DNA of 64,000 nt from Amphritea sp. 1_MG-2023 (GTDB lineage: Bacteria > Pseudomonadota > Gammaproteobacteria > Pseudomonadales > Balneatricaceae), in assembly GCF_030547545.1 (NCBI RefSeq), contig NZ_JAUOQE010000019.1:20708-84707 (forward strand). Reading direction: 5' to 3'. Shown here in pieces: positions 52,093-62,781 of this stretch. The notes under the pieces were generated by a model. It was given only the letters and a program-made list of their open reading frames with translations, made no database searches and had not been told where the DNA came from. Numbering within the stretch: the stretch's first letter is position 1; each line of letters starts with the position of its first letter. The position numbers and the translations under genes were made by a program.

Positions 52093-54084
52093 TCAGGCAG
52101 TTGTCGTTTTTTTCAGCTTACGCATTTCAAATTTACGAATGCGTTCGCGATAATGTTCTTTGGTTTGATCACGCATAGTTGAACGATTTTCATCCAACAG
52201 AATACCGTGCAGATTGTTAGCGATAGCCGTGGCCGTGGCCAACATGCACTCATAGGCATTCATCACGTCGCGCGGCTCTTCCATCGACATAAAGAAGGTC
52301 ACGCCACGGGTTTCGATACTGTCCATGGTATCGATATCAAAATAACCCGGTTCCAGCGCGTTGGTCATACTGAATTGAACCGCACCTTCATCAATACCAT
52401 CTTCATAACGATGGAAGATTTTCATATCGCCATAGCGCATACCGCAGGCCAGCAAGATCTGTAATAAACTGCGGCCAGTAAAACTTTGTTCACCCTCGGC
52501 AGCGACTACCGAGATCACCAAGACTTTATCGGCCTCAGGAATTTTCTGTAATGACTGCCCTTTGATACCCATTCCCGGCGCTGCTGCAACATCATCCGCT
52601 GCGGCTAACTCATTGACGTCCGTATCTGACGCCTGCAGCGTGTTAACGACGGGAGTCTGACGTGGCTCTTCTGTAAATAAACTACCACTGAGTTCAGCCT
52701 GATCATCATCGATCGCCGAAAAATGCAGCGTTTCTGATGCGCTTGTTTGTGCATCTTGCGTATCAGGCCTATGCCGATGTAATACGTCTGTATCTTGCGC
52801 TGGCGGCAGATCCATAGCCGTTTGTTGCGCCGCCGGCGTCTCCTCTCGTGACGGACGCATTAACTCACTCACCGGACGGGTATAATCAAACTCGTAGTCA
52901 TCGTCATCGGCGGTGGTGTCATCGACAACATCAAAACGGAAACCTTCGGGCAACGAATCAATCAAGTTATCTTCTTCTGCCGAATAATCGGGCGGTGTGC
53001 GCGTATGCGATGCTTTTCGCTCAGGCATCGTTTCTGCAGCAAACAGATCTTGACGTTCTGGGGGCTCAGTCGTGTCGAACGATGCCTCTGTGGCTTTTGA
53101 CTGGACAAGCGTTTGAATCAACGGCACATCATCTTCAATCGACGTTTCCTGCGCCTCAAACTCACTGACGGCTGCTGCGATGCGGTCATGCTCTGTATCA
53201 GTATCGATATCGCCGATGGTGGGCACGTTATCCGTTGACGAGGGGATCGCCTCAGGCTCGGATTCTTCATCCTGCACCACTCGAACAGCCGAGAGATTAT
53301 TATCCATCTCATCGAAAGAAGGGCCATCGTGATGCGGTGGAAAGCTATCAAATGAGGCGAATAGAGGGTCTTGCTCTGCCACTTGTTCAGGGGTTAACAA
53401 CGATTGCTGGCGCTCATCACGTTTGTCTGTCGACAAAGGCATTTGAAGCGGTGATTGATCAACCGGTCTGGTGACAGCGGTTGGCTCAGACTCTGACGTA
53501 TCAGACCCTGAAGTTTTGGCGGCGTTACTGTCTGTATTGCTAGATGTGTTGCTAGGCGGTACTAACCTGTCGCTAGACGCGGCACGGGGCGCGGTGTTAA
53601 TTGCGCTATCGAAGCTGCTCTTGCTCGGGTGCTCGTTTGCATACTCGTTGTTCGCGGGCTTGATTGCGCTATTGTTTTCGAGCTCGTTTTCGCTCTGACG
53701 ACTATCCGAACGCTCCGGCTTCAGAGGACGATCATCCACCGAAGGGATTTGTACATGGGCCTCAGCCCGTCTTACCGGCGAGACATTCAGTTCATCAAAC
53801 TCAGGTTGTTTAGTGGCCGCCTGATGATCATCACTCATCACCGGCTCACGACGACCACCCGCAACCGCCTCGTCGTGACCATGAACGACACGGGCTCCCC
53901 CACCTGGCAATTCGGGATTAAAAGACGATTCTTCGGGCATTTCAGGCAGATCGGTGAGCGACTTATCAATTTTCATCTTTAGTCGATTGCTGCTGCCGCG
54001 CATGCGGCGCCAACCATCCAACACAATCAGGAGAACAACTATCACGCCACCGATAATCAGCCATTCGCGTAATCCTAATTCCAT
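52093..54084 (-). CDS. zipA: Cell division protein ZipA with a very long acidic linker
   Basis: ZipA anchors FtsZ to the membrane. The 663-residue product has an N-terminal membrane helix (LREWLIIGGVIVVLLIVLDG) followed by RRMRGSSNRLK. A linker of about 480 residues rich in Asp, Glu, Ser, Thr and Pro comes next, then the C-terminal FtsZ-binding domain (about 515-663: KVLVISVVAAEGEQSFTGRS, MKIFHRYEDGI, GVTFFMSMEEP). E. coli ZipA has 328 residues and its linker is far shorter. In Pseudomonas zipA follows smc; here the upstream neighbour is the end of the ccm operon. Confidence 0.94.
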   Translation of the reverse strand: MELGLREWLIIGGVIVVLLIVLDGWRRMRGSSNRLKMKIDKSLTDLPEMPEESSFNPELPGGGARVVHGHDEAVAGGRREPVMSDDHQAATKQPEFDELNVSPVRRAEAHVQIPSVDDRPLKPERSDSRQSENELENNSAIKPANNEYANEHPSKSSFDSAINTAPRAASSDRLVPPSNTSSNTDSNAAKTSGSDTSESEPTAVTRPVDQSPLQMPLSTDKRDERQQSLLTPEQVAEQDPLFASFDSFPPHHDGPSFDEMDNNLSAVRVVQDEESEPEAIPSSTDNVPTIGDIDTDTEHDRIAAAVSEFEAQETSIEDDVPLIQTLVQSKATEASFDTTEPPERQDLFAAETMPERKASHTRTPPDYSAEEDNLIDSLPEGFRFDVVDDTTADDDDYEFDYTRPVSELMRPSREETPAAQQTAMDLPPAQDTDVLHRHRPDTQDAQTSASETLHFSAIDDDQAELSGSLFTEEPRQTPVVNTLQASDTDVNELAAADDVAAAPGMGIKGQSLQKIPEADKVLVISVVAAEGEQSFTGRSLLQILLACGMRYGDMKIFHRYEDGIDEGAVQFSMTNALEPGYFDIDTMDSIETRGVTFFMSMEEPRDVMNAYECMLATATAIANNLHGILLDENRSTMRDQTKEHYRERIRKFEMRKLKKTTTA

Positions 54085-54153
54085 TGCCTGATATTACCCT
54101 TATTTTAATTTATATACGTTGCACAAATCGTCTCTTGTGCTGGTTTATGTCGA

Positions 54154-55407
54154 TCATTCAACAATCTGATCGATCGATAGCTCTAATATATCAACTTGAC
54201 CATGAACAGCAACAGAAGAAATCTTTCCACTCAAATCGCCTGCCTGAGGGGTCGGTTGTCCTGACGCGGATACACGCGCCACCAACTCTACCGTTTCGGC
54301 GCCAGAAAGCTTCGCCTGTGGGCTCATTGATACACTGTCATCCAATACCACCGTCAGCGGTAAATCAGCCACGGTTAAACGTTTGGCAGCCAACGGCATT
54401 CTGCCGCCCACCGGACGAGCTAACACAAAGACAGTCATATCCGGCGTTACCCGACTGCGAAGTTCAGGGTCAATACTCACCATCAGTGTCAGTTTCACCT
54501 CTTCTAATTCAGGCAGATCCGGTACCGTTTCGCCGGCAGCGATCAGCTTATCGCGGGCCGAAACAATCCCAGATTTAAGTGAAGACACCTGTTCGCCTTC
54601 GGCATGCGTTAAACCTTTACGCCAAAACCCAATGGCGGCGCGATAATCTCCGGTTTCATAAGCAGCAATACCTAATAACCCGAGAGCCGTGATCTCAAAC
54701 GGATCTAGTGCCAGTGTTTTATCGACCTCAGTACGAATTTTATCATCCATTTGTCCGCTATTGGCAAAAAACAGCGCTTGAGCATACTGTCCATTTACGC
54801 CGGCATATTGAGGCGCTTCTGACGGCAAATATGCTAACGCATTGCGGTAACCATCGGCCGCCGCCGAGTAGTTTTGCATACTCATAAACGTATTAGCTAA
54901 TAAGTACCAGCCTTCAGGGTTTTCAGGTTCTTGTTCAAGGCGGTTTTGCAAAGCGGTAATCGCCTCTTCCACGGTTGGCGTTTTCCCATTGAAAGGATCC
55001 ACCGGGCCATTGATCGCAATCGCCAAATCACCTGAACGACCAAAATCAGAATAGATCGCTAACCCCATCGCGGGCATCAGTAATGCCAATGCAAATGCGG
55101 TGATGATCGATTGACGGTTAATTTTCAACGGTTTACTGTTCGATTCAATCGTATCATCGACATCTTGCAACAGGTTGCGTTCTAGCTCTAGTTTCAGTGA
55201 CGCGAAGTTAGGCGCATCCAGATTGCCAACATCGCGCTCTTGCTCTAATTCTGCTAGACGCTCTTCATAGATAGCGATATTTAACGCCCGACGATCAACA
55301 TCGACTAGGCTTTTCGTCTCTACCTGACGTGCTTGATAAACTGGGTACAGCACAAATGCCACCGCCAATAGAGAAAACAGTGCGATACCTAACCATAGCG
55401 CTATCAT
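54154..55407 (-). CDS. ccmI: Cytochrome c maturation protein CcmI (TPR, periplasmic)
   Basis: CcmI hands apocytochrome c to the CcmF/H ligation complex. The 417-residue product has two membrane helices (about 2-22 and 100-120), a leucine-zipper-like region between them (YEERLAELEQERDVGNLD), then TPR repeats (WYLLANTFMSMQNYSAAADG) and a C-terminal beta domain. It is the last gene of the ccmABCDEFGHI operon and overlaps ccmH by 4 bases. Confidence 0.94.
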   Translation of the reverse strand: MIALWLGIALFSLLAVAFVLYPVYQARQVETKSLVDVDRRALNIAIYEERLAELEQERDVGNLDAPNFASLKLELERNLLQDVDDTIESNSKPLKINRQSIITAFALALLMPAMGLAIYSDFGRSGDLAIAINGPVDPFNGKTPTVEEAITALQNRLEQEPENPEGWYLLANTFMSMQNYSAAADGYRNALAYLPSEAPQYAGVNGQYAQALFFANSGQMDDKIRTEVDKTLALDPFEITALGLLGIAAYETGDYRAAIGFWRKGLTHAEGEQVSSLKSGIVSARDKLIAAGETVPDLPELEEVKLTLMVSIDPELRSRVTPDMTVFVLARPVGGRMPLAAKRLTVADLPLTVVLDDSVSMSPQAKLSGAETVELVARVSASGQPTPQAGDLSGKISSVAVHGQVDILELSIDQIVE

Positions 55408-55877
55408 TTAGTCTTTTCCTGTTTCAATAACTGCTCCAGCTTTTGCTTTTCTGCATCACTGAGATTGCTGTTGGGTTTGTCCTGCTGCACTTTTTTTCGT
55501 TTTCCGCTGACCAAAAAAACCACACCGATACCAATCAATAACAACACCGCCGGTCCAAACCATAACAAATAGGTCTGCTCGTTCATCCTTGGGCGATACA
55601 GCACAAATTCACCATAACGGCTGACCATAAAATCAATCACCTGCTCATCGTTAGCGCCCGCTTCGAGCATTCGATGTAGTTCCTGACGCAGGTCTTCGGC
55701 GATCGGCGAGTTGGAATCGGCAATATTCTGATTCTGACACTTAGGACAGCGCAATTCTGCTGCTAATGACTGAAACCGCTCACGCGTAGCGGCATCCTTA
55801 AATTCAAAGGTATCAATAGCGCCATTTGCCAGAGCACTTAGGCTCAGTAATAGCACTAACAGTCCATGCCGAATCAT
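55404..55877 (-). CDS. ccmH: Cytochrome c maturation thioredoxin-like protein CcmH
   Basis: The 157-residue product has a signal peptide, the LRCPKCQNQNIADSNSPIAE block with the CxxC pair that reduces the apocytochrome heme site, and one membrane helix near residue 105. The length is that of a single-domain CcmH (CcmL type). It overlaps ccmG and ccmI by 4 bases each, so all three are coupled. Confidence 0.96.
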   Translation of the reverse strand: MIRHGLLVLLLSLSALANGAIDTFEFKDAATRERFQSLAAELRCPKCQNQNIADSNSPIAEDLRQELHRMLEAGANDEQVIDFMVSRYGEFVLYRPRMNEQTYLLWFGPAVLLLIGIGVVFLVSGKRKKVQQDKPNSNLSDAEKQKLEQLLKQEKTK

Positions 55878-56407
55878 TGATTGACCTCCAACTGCTGCAG
55901 TTGCTCGCGTAACACACGCCAGACCTGTTCATCGACAGCGCCCACATGTTTATAACGAATGATTCCCTGCGCATCTAACACAAAGGTTTCTGGGGCACCG
56001 TAAACCCCTAAATTCAGTCCTAGCTTGCCGTCAGGATCATAGATATTCAGCGCATAGGGATTCATATATTGATCCAGCCAGACCTTCGCCTTAGCCCGAT
56101 CATCTTTATAATTTACACCGTAAATAGTCACCCCTTCTTGCTGCACAATACGGTTGAGCTGTGCATGCTCGGCCTTACATGTTGGACACCAGGTGGCCCA
56201 CACATTGAGTAAGGCGGGACGTCCCTTTAAATCGGCAGCCGTGATGCTTTGTTGTTCATCCAGCAAAGCAGACAAACTGAACGCGGGCACCGGTTTACCG
56301 ATTAACGGCGACGGAATCGTTTCAGTATTTTTACCGATACCGTTCCAGAGAAACAGTCCCAGTGCGACAAATAAAACCAGTGGAACAATAACAATTAATC
56401 GACGCAT
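55874..56407 (-). CDS. ccmG: Thiol:disulfide interchange protein CcmG/DsbE
   Basis: The 177-residue membrane-anchored thioredoxin keeps the heme-binding cysteines reduced. It has one N-terminal helix (VIVPLVLFVALGLFLWNGIG), the redox site NVWATWCPTCKAEH, and YGAPETFVLDAQG, a CcmG signature. It lies between ccmF and ccmH. Confidence 0.96.
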   Translation of the reverse strand: MRRLIVIVPLVLFVALGLFLWNGIGKNTETIPSPLIGKPVPAFSLSALLDEQQSITAADLKGRPALLNVWATWCPTCKAEHAQLNRIVQQEGVTIYGVNYKDDRAKAKVWLDQYMNPYALNIYDPDGKLGLNLGVYGAPETFVLDAQGIIRYKHVGAVDEQVWRVLREQLQQLEVNQ

Positions 56408-56441
56408 CGCTATACCTATCTGTAGCTATCGAAACACTTAA

Positions 56442-58403
56442 TCACGCAGCCGCTCGGGCTGCATCGCGCCGAGCCTGCTTACGATATCGAGGATCAGTGG
56501 CAGCTAATAAGCCACCCGCCGTCATCAATAAACCGCCCAACCATAACCAGCGTACATAAGGCTTATGCTGTACCCGCACCGCCCAAGCGCCATTTTCCAA
56601 CGGTTCACCCAACGCCACATACAAATCACGGAACAACCCAGGATCGATATCCGCTTCGGTCATCACGTTTCCTCGGGCAGGATAAAAACGCTTTTCAGGG
56701 CGTAATTCACCGTAAAACTCGCCTTGATGCAGTACCCGTATGATGCCCATATCAGAACTATAGTTCGGCCCCTGCTTCTTCTGCGCGCCTAAAAATTCAA
56801 ACTGATATTCACTAAAATTGATCACATCGCCGGGCGACATACGCAGATCGCGTTCTTCGTTATAGATACTCACCATCAACGCCCCGACAACGGCAACCGC
56901 AATACCCGCATGCGCTAACATCATACCGACATAGCTACGCGTCATCCCCTGCAAGGCTTTTTTCAGGCTGTTACGACCCGTAATTTTGCGCCAAAAATCC
57001 TTAAAGCTGGTAAATACAACCCAGAACACCAAGGTCATCACGCCGGCAACCACAACGTTAAACGTTTCGGCGTAATAGTATTGGAACGCTAGACCGGCGA
57101 TCAGGCTCAATACCGCAGGCAGCCATAACTGCCGTAATAAAAATGACAGCGATGTTTCCCGCCAGCGTGCGGCAACCCCCACCCCCATCGCCCCTAGAAT
57201 CAACAACATCAAGGGAATAAACAGCGAGTTAAAATAGGGCGGCCCGACTGAGATTTTACCCCAGCCCATGGCATCGACAATCAACGGATAGATCGTGCCT
57301 AACAGTACCATCATCGCCGATACCACTAACAAAATATTATTGATCAGTAACAGGGTTTCGCGAGACAACAGCGCAAAACTGGATTCACTCTTCACATTGC
57401 CCGCTTTAACCGCATAAAGAATCAGAGAACCACCGATGGTGATCACCAGTAATGCGAGAATAAAATACCCTCGATCAGGATCTGAGGCGAATGCATGCAC
57501 CGATGTCAGTACACCAGAACGCACCAGGAATGTCCCGAGTAAGCTCAATGAAAAAGCAAAAATCGCTAACAACACGGTCCAGCTTTTAAACACGCCACGC
57601 TTCTCTGTCACCGCCAGCGAATGCACCAATGCAGTCCCGACTAACCAAGGCATAAAGGACGCATTTTCAACCGGATCCCAGAACCACCAGCCACCCCAGC
57701 CAAGCTCGTAATAAGCCCACCAGCTGCCTAATGCAATCCCCAGTGTCAGAAACGCCCAAGCAATACTCGTCCAAGGGCGAGACCAACGCGCCCAAGCCGA
57801 ATCGAGACGACCGGTTAATAATGCGGCGATGGCAAAAGCAAATGCTACCGAGAAGCCCACATAGCCCATATAAAGCATAGGAGGATGAATAATGAGGCCA
57901 ATATCCTGCAGCAAGGGATTAAGGTCGCCTCCCTCCGCTGGAAACGTCGGTAGATGACGATCAAAGGGGCTCGATGTCATCAAGGTAAACAGGGTAAAGC
58001 CGACCCCGACAATCCCCATCACGCCTAATACGCGGGCCACGATCTCTAGCGGCATATTCTTACTTTTAAAGGCCACCGCAACCGTCCAGCCACTCAGAAT
58101 GAACACCCACAACAGCAGCGAGCCTTCATGCCCACCCCAGACCGCACTGATCTTAAAATACCAAGGTAATAAGGTATTGGAATTGGAAGCAACATAGACA
58201 ACGGAGAAGTCATCGGTAACAAACGAATAACCTAAACAGGCCATACTAATCGCTAAAAAGAAAAACATCCCCAGCGATAGAGGACGCGCATAATTCATTA
58301 ACAACGTATTACCGACAGAGGCCCCCACCATCGGCACAACCGCCAGCAAAGCAGACATACACAGCGCTAAAATCAGCGCATATTGTCCTAATTCAGGAAT
58401 CAT
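56442..58403 (-). CDS. ccmF: Heme lyase CcmF
   Basis: CcmF, with CcmH and CcmI, joins heme to the apocytochrome. The 653-residue product has about 15 membrane helices and the WWD-type domain seen as [17 protein letters not shown] and [20 protein letters not shown]. Conserved histidines lie on the outer face ([12 protein letters not shown]). Length is normal. It overlaps ccmE by 4 bases. Confidence 0.97.
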   Translation of the reverse strand: MIPELGQYALILALCMSALLAVVPMVGASVGNTLLMNYARPLSLGMFFFLAISMACLGYSFVTDDFSVVYVASNSNTLLPWYFKISAVWGGHEGSLLLWVFILSGWTVAVAFKSKNMPLEIVARVLGVMGIVGVGFTLFTLMTSSPFDRHLPTFPAEGGDLNPLLQDIGLIIHPPMLYMGYVGFSVAFAFAIAALLTGRLDSAWARWSRPWTSIAWAFLTLGIALGSWWAYYELGWGGWWFWDPVENASFMPWLVGTALVHSLAVTEKRGVFKSWTVLLAIFAFSLSLLGTFLVRSGVLTSVHAFASDPDRGYFILALLVITIGGSLILYAVKAGNVKSESSFALLSRETLLLINNILLVVSAMMVLLGTIYPLIVDAMGWGKISVGPPYFNSLFIPLMLLILGAMGVGVAARWRETSLSFLLRQLWLPAVLSLIAGLAFQYYYAETFNVVVAGVMTLVFWVVFTSFKDFWRKITGRNSLKKALQGMTRSYVGMMLAHAGIAVAVVGALMVSIYNEERDLRMSPGDVINFSEYQFEFLGAQKKQGPNYSSDMGIIRVLHQGEFYGELRPEKRFYPARGNVMTEADIDPGLFRDLYVALGEPLENGAWAVRVQHKPYVRWLWLGGLLMTAGGLLAATDPRYRKQARRDAARAAA

Positions 58404-58867
58404 AGTGACTGAGCTCCTTTAGCGCGCAGCTGATCCGGCATTTTTCCGGCTTTTTCCAGCGCTTCCGCGACTTCCGGAGGCATATAGTTTTCATCATGCT
58501 TCGCTAACACTTCCACCGCTTCAAAGACCCCTTCGCTATTCATTTCACCTTGCGCGACAATCCCCTGACCTTCACGGAACAGATCCGGCAAGATTCCGGT
58601 AAACGTTACGGTGACATTATTGGCGTAATCGGTCATATCAAAGGTAACCTTGAGGCTTTCAGGATCACGCTTAACACTGCCTTCGACCACCATTCCACCG
58701 GCGCGAATACGCGTACCTTCAGGCGCCTTCTGCTCGACAATATCGGTGGGTGAATAAAACAAGTTAATATTCTGATTGAGGGCGTACATCACCAGCCCAA
58801 CCGCCGTAGCGGCACCAAAAACAATAAACAGTACAATCATCAGACGCTGCTTCCGTTTAGGATTCAT
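58400..58867 (-). CDS. ccmE: Heme chaperone CcmE
   Basis: CcmE binds heme covalently at a conserved His and carries it to CcmF. The 155-residue product has an N-terminal anchor ([20 protein letters not shown]), an OB-fold domain ([34 protein letters not shown]) and the heme-binding segment [13 protein letters not shown] with that histidine. It is coupled to ccmD upstream. Confidence 0.97.
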   Translation of the reverse strand: MNPKRKQRLMIVLFIVFGAATAVGLVMYALNQNINLFYSPTDIVEQKAPEGTRIRAGGMVVEGSVKRDPESLKVTFDMTDYANNVTVTFTGILPDLFREGQGIVAQGEMNSEGVFEAVEVLAKHDENYMPPEVAEALEKAGKMPDQLRAKGAQSL

Positions 58868-59049
58868 GACTTCTGTTTCTCCCTACGCAGCCGACGGGCT
58901 TGCTCACTAAAAATCTGACGCTTGTGCATCAGCGGATTGACAACATTGATCACCATCACCGCGAGGGCAATCCCATAACTCAACCAGACATAGAGGCCAT
59001 GGCCTCCCATATCGATAAATTCGGCAAATGATTCGAAATTCAAATTCAT
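58864..59049 (-). CDS. ccmD: Heme exporter small subunit CcmD
   Basis: The 61-residue product has one membrane helix ([20 protein letters not shown]) preceded by [12 protein letters not shown] and followed by a basic tail, exactly the CcmD pattern. It helps release holo-CcmE from the CcmABC complex. Its ATG is 4 bases after the ccmC stop. Confidence 0.95.
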   Translation of the reverse strand: MNLNFESFAEFIDMGGHGLYVWLSYGIALAVMVINVVNPLMHKRQIFSEQARRLRREKQKS

Positions 59050-59053
59050 ATCC

Positions 59054-59806
59054 TCAACCAGTGATCAGGGTGCGAACCCAGCGACTACGTCGCTCACGTT
59101 GAATAATTTCGTTACGTAACCGCAGCATCATAACGACAGCAAAGAAACAGTAAAAACCGATGACCATCACCAACAAGGGCACCCACATCTCGGCCGGCAT
59201 CGCCGGACGTTCAGTCAATGTAAAAGTGGCGGGCTGATGCAGCGTATTCCACCAGTCGACCGAGTATTTAATAATAGGAATATTGACTAACCCCACCAAT
59301 GCCAGCACAGCCGTCGACTGTGCTGCAGTGCGTTCGCTTTCAATCGCCGAATTTAGTGCGATCACGCCAAGATAGAGAAATAACAGAATCAACATCGAGG
59401 TTAGACGTGCATCCCATACCCACCAAGATCCCCAGGTAGGCTTACCCCAAATAGCGCCGGTAACCAGTGATAAAATCGCAAGTGAGGCACCGATCGGCGC
59501 ACAACTCTTCGCCACCATATCGGCCACTTTCATTTTCCAGATAAGACCAATGGCGCCGGCCAGTGCCATGAGCATATAACACGATTGAGCCAAGATGGAG
59601 GCAGGCACATGAATGTAGATAATTCTGAAACTATTGCCCTGCTGATAGTCAGCTGGGGCAAAGGCTAACGCCCAAACCGTTCCAGTGACGAGCGTTAGCA
59701 GTGTTAGAATCACAAAAATTGGTAGTAACTTACCCGTGATGTCATAACACCAGCGGGGCGAAGCCAGTTGATAAAACCAACGCGGCAGCCACTTATTTTC
59801 AGCCAT
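59054..59806 (-). CDS. ccmC: Heme exporter protein CcmC
   Basis: CcmC loads heme onto CcmE. The 250-residue product has six membrane helices and the tryptophan-rich motif WGKPTWGSWWVWDARLTSML, plus flanking histidines (IYIHVPASILAQ and WWNTLHQPAT). Length is normal. It lies 20 bases after ccmB. Confidence 0.97.
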   Translation of the reverse strand: MAENKWLPRWFYQLASPRWCYDITGKLLPIFVILTLLTLVTGTVWALAFAPADYQQGNSFRIIYIHVPASILAQSCYMLMALAGAIGLIWKMKVADMVAKSCAPIGASLAILSLVTGAIWGKPTWGSWWVWDARLTSMLILLFLYLGVIALNSAIESERTAAQSTAVLALVGLVNIPIIKYSVDWWNTLHQPATFTLTERPAMPAEMWVPLLVMVIGFYCFFAVVMMLRLRNEIIQRERRSRWVRTLITG

Positions 59807-59826
59807 ATTTCAACCTTATCGGGGTT

Positions 59827-60555
59827 TCACCCACTCACACTAATTCTTAAAGCGGCACCAATTGCCAGCGGCGCCATCACCAACCCAAACGACAACATGG
59901 CGCCAAGTAGCGCTAAATACCCTCCTAAGGGTAACCCTGTCACCGCACCCTGCACGGCGGCACTGCCAAAAATCAGCACCGGAATATAAAGCGGTAACAC
60001 CAATAACGAAATCAGTACTCCCCCCTTGCGCAAACCAACCGTCAGCGCTGCACCAATCGCACCGACGAGACTCAACGTGGGCGTCCCCAGCAATAAACTC
60101 AACATCAACCCCCACATGCCATCACTCGGCAGAAACAACATCACCCCCAGTAACGGGGCCAACAAGGTTAAAGGCAAACCGGTTAGCATCCAATGAGCTA
60201 ACACTTTTGCCAGCACCACTAAATACAGCGGCTGCGGGCTGAGTAAAATTTGTTCTAATGTTCCATCTTCAAAATCAGAGCGGAACAGGCTATCCATCGA
60301 TAACAACGTGGCCAACAATGCCGCGACCCACACGACTCCCGGCGCGACATCCGCCAAAAAAGCAGGATCAGGGCTAACTCCCAGCGGAAACAGTGTTGCC
60401 ACCATGAGAAAGAAAATTAGCGGATTCACTAAATCACTTTTGCGCCGGTAAGATAGCAGCAATTCCCTTTTTAACGCGCCCCAAAATGGGCCATCAACGC
60501 GGCACTCAGTATTCATGACGTCGCCTGCCGGTCGATTAGGCATACTATCGCTCAT
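59827..60555 (-). CDS. ccmB: Heme exporter permease CcmB
   Basis: The 242-residue product is the ABC permease of the CcmAB unit, with six membrane helices and the N-terminal LKRELLLSYRRKSDLVNPLI block typical of CcmB. The first 24 residues before this block are extra, so the ATG at 60514 (MNTECRV) is an alternative start. It overlaps ccmA by 4 bases. Confidence 0.95.
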   Translation of the reverse strand: MSDSMPNRPAGDVMNTECRVDGPFWGALKRELLLSYRRKSDLVNPLIFFLMVATLFPLGVSPDPAFLADVAPGVVWVAALLATLLSMDSLFRSDFEDGTLEQILLSPQPLYLVVLAKVLAHWMLTGLPLTLLAPLLGVMLFLPSDGMWGLMLSLLLGTPTLSLVGAIGAALTVGLRKGGVLISLLVLPLYIPVLIFGSAAVQGAVTGLPLGGYLALLGAMLSFGLVMAPLAIGAALRISVSG

Positions 60556-61190
60556 AAAGTTCCTGCTAATTGATCCAAATTAAGTCGACGAATTTTATCC
60601 CCCATGGCCAACTCATGGTGAGTCGTTAAAATCACACTACCGCCCTGCTCGGCATGAGCCGCCATTAACGCTTCTTGTTCGGCGACGCCTCGCTTATCGA
60701 TGGCCGTAAAAGGCTCATCCAATATCCATAACGGCGCTTGACTCAAATACAATCGAGCCAGACTAACGCGTCGATTCTGACCGGCCGAAAGGGTGTGACA
60801 GGGGACATCTTCAAAACCGCTTAAACCCACCTGAGCGAGCGCATAATCGAGTCGATCAAGGTGCATATCGGGATGCAGCGAAGCATACCAGCGCAAATTT
60901 TCTCGCGGCGTCAAGACCGCCTTGATGCCTGGCTGATGGCCGAAATAAAGCAACGATTCACGGTAAGCCGGTGCGCAGTGATCAAGATGCTCACCTTGCC
61001 AGTAGATATCCCCCTCGAAATGACGCGATAAGCCACTAAGAATCCGCAGCAAGGTGGTTTTACCGCTACCATTCTGGCCTTCTATCTGAATCACTTCGCC
61101 TGCGTTAACCTCGAAACAAAGCGCATCAAACAGCACTCGATCATCCCGCTCGCAAAAAAGATTTTCGATTTTCAGTCTTAATGTAGACAA
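60552..61190 (-). CDS. ccmA: Heme exporter ATP-binding protein CcmA
   Basis: CcmA powers release of holo-CcmE. The 212-residue ABC ATPase has Walker A GQNGSGKTTLLRIL, the signature LSAGQNRRVSLARL and Walker B PLWILDEPFTAID. It is the first gene of the ccm operon. The start appears to be TTG 61190, with GAGG 8 bases upstream. A leftward TATAAT at 61278-61283 may be its -10. Confidence 0.95.
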   Translation of the reverse strand: MSTLRLKIENLFCERDDRVLFDALCFEVNAGEVIQIEGQNGSGKTTLLRILSGLSRHFEGDIYWQGEHLDHCAPAYRESLLYFGHQPGIKAVLTPRENLRWYASLHPDMHLDRLDYALAQVGLSGFEDVPCHTLSAGQNRRVSLARLYLSQAPLWILDEPFTAIDKRGVAEQEALMAAHAEQGGSVILTTHHELAMGDKIRRLNLDQLAGTL

Positions 61191-61277
61191 CAGCGCAACC
61201 TCAAAAACACGACTTCAATAAACGAAAAAACTGACAAGCTCACCTTTATCATTGGCAATAACCGCCGAAAGCAAGGC

Positions 61278-61283
61278 ATTATA
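61278..61283 (-). promoter_or_regulatory. Candidate -10 element of the ccm operon
   Basis: A perfect TATAAT on the minus strand lies about 88 bases upstream of the ccmA start in the divergent gap to the fliK-like gene. No clear -35 is seen at 17-18 bases, so this is only a candidate. Confidence 0.3.
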
Positions 61284-61360
61284 TACAAAATAAACAGCCG
61301 TAGTGCATAACTCGATCAAAAGAACCATGAAGGTGCTAACACCGTGCAGGAAAAACACTC

Positions 61361-62770
61361 ATGCTTAATCCGCTAAGCATACAGAATCTGCAAACCAGTG
61401 CCGGAAAATCACTATCCGCCGCCGAACTGATGCGCGCCTTGCCGCTCAATACGCCGGCACCGATTAGCATCCGTCAAAGCAGCGCCGATACAACACGGCC
61501 AAATCAATTCACCTTACAGGTACAGCTCGGTAGTCAGCTCTATCAACTCAAGAGTGATCAATCACTACCACCGGGCAGCACCGCCACGCTAACGCGCACG
61601 ACCGCCGGGCAGCTGTTACTCAACAGCCAACAATCCACTCCTCAAGCGCAAACGTCGGTGCCTGTCGCGCCGCAGAACCCATCGCTCGCGAATAACGCGG
61701 CGCCCCCCTCCATCGCCACCCTAGCCACCCGTATATCAGCAGAGCTTAATCGCCTACTGCCCGTCAATCAGCCCGTTGTAGGCAGCGTAGCCGTGGCGAT
61801 CAAAGTCGCGCCTGGCGAGGGGAATATTATCGCCACCATCAATGGTAAACCACTCCCCTTAACACTCAATCAGTCTCTCCCCTTTGAAGGCAAAGCATTA
61901 CTCACGCGCACCGCTGACAATCAGGTGCTAATACAGCCATTCACACCCTCCTCGCAAAATCAAAGTGTCTCGCAGACGATTAACGCCGCATTACGCTATG
62001 TGTTACCCGCTCAACAGCCAATTGCCGATAGTCTCATCAAGCTGCAGCAGTTAAATAATAAAACCGGCGGCACGAAAAGCCCCATTAATAGCATGCTAAG
62101 TTCACTGCTCAACCTCTTTGGTGTGAATAGCGCTTCGGCTGCCGAGGCGCAGACGGGGGTGCGACAAAACTTAATTAATGGCGGTCTATTCAGTGAGCGC
62201 AATCTCACCGATCCACAGCGTCAACTCGCCAACAACGATATGAAATATCAGCTCAATCAGTTGCTAAAGCAGGCGGACAAACTACCGGAATCAGCAAGGC
62301 AACAGCTTCACGAGTTGGTTAAAAATTTACTCAATCGCGTCACCGCTAATCAACTGGAGAGCCTTCATAATACCCGCAGTAATAGTGATGGCACGACTGA
62401 ACGCTACTTCGCCCTCGATCTGCCCGTTAAAAACGGCGATCTACTGGATAATATCCAACTTAAAATTTCCGAACATCGCAATCAACAAGATGAAGACCAG
62501 TGGCAACAACGCTGGCGCATTCGACTACACTTTGACTGGCAGACACAGGGCAGCATCGATGTCGAATTGGTATTGGAAGATGAACATCAAATCACGGCAC
62601 ATTTTTGGTGTAGTCAGTCACAAACTGCACAAGATCTTAAGCAAAAGCTGCCGGAATTTAACCATCAGCTACAGCAACAGGGGTTTACGATTCAGTCGAC
62701 TCATTGCAGTGAAGGCACAGCGCCGAAAGCGATTAACAACGTTGAACAACTGATTGATATCACCACTTAA
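61361..62770 (+). CDS. FliK-like hook-length-control domain protein
   Basis: The 469-residue product is rich in Gln, Asn, Ser, Thr and Ala in its first 330 residues. It ends in a FliK-type C-terminal domain (about 340-450), with the WRIRLHFDWQTQGSIDVELV and ITAHFWCSQSQ strands. It differs from the main FliK and is paired with an FhlB-type gene 11 bases downstream, as in Pseudomonas near the cheW/DUF2802 genes. A role in flagellar export substrate switching is likely by analogy but unproven. It is divergent from ccmA. Confidence 0.82.
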   Translation: MLNPLSIQNLQTSAGKSLSAAELMRALPLNTPAPISIRQSSADTTRPNQFTLQVQLGSQLYQLKSDQSLPPGSTATLTRTTAGQLLLNSQQSTPQAQTSVPVAPQNPSLANNAAPPSIATLATRISAELNRLLPVNQPVVGSVAVAIKVAPGEGNIIATINGKPLPLTLNQSLPFEGKALLTRTADNQVLIQPFTPSSQNQSVSQTINAALRYVLPAQQPIADSLIKLQQLNNKTGGTKSPINSMLSSLLNLFGVNSASAAEAQTGVRQNLINGGLFSERNLTDPQRQLANNDMKYQLNQLLKQADKLPESARQQLHELVKNLLNRVTANQLESLHNTRSNSDGTTERYFALDLPVKNGDLLDNIQLKISEHRNQQDEDQWQQRWRIRLHFDWQTQGSIDVELVLEDEHQITAHFWCSQSQTAQDLKQKLPEFNHQLQQQGFTIQSTHCSEGTAPKAINNVEQLIDITT

Positions 62771-62781
62771 GCGAGCGGCTG

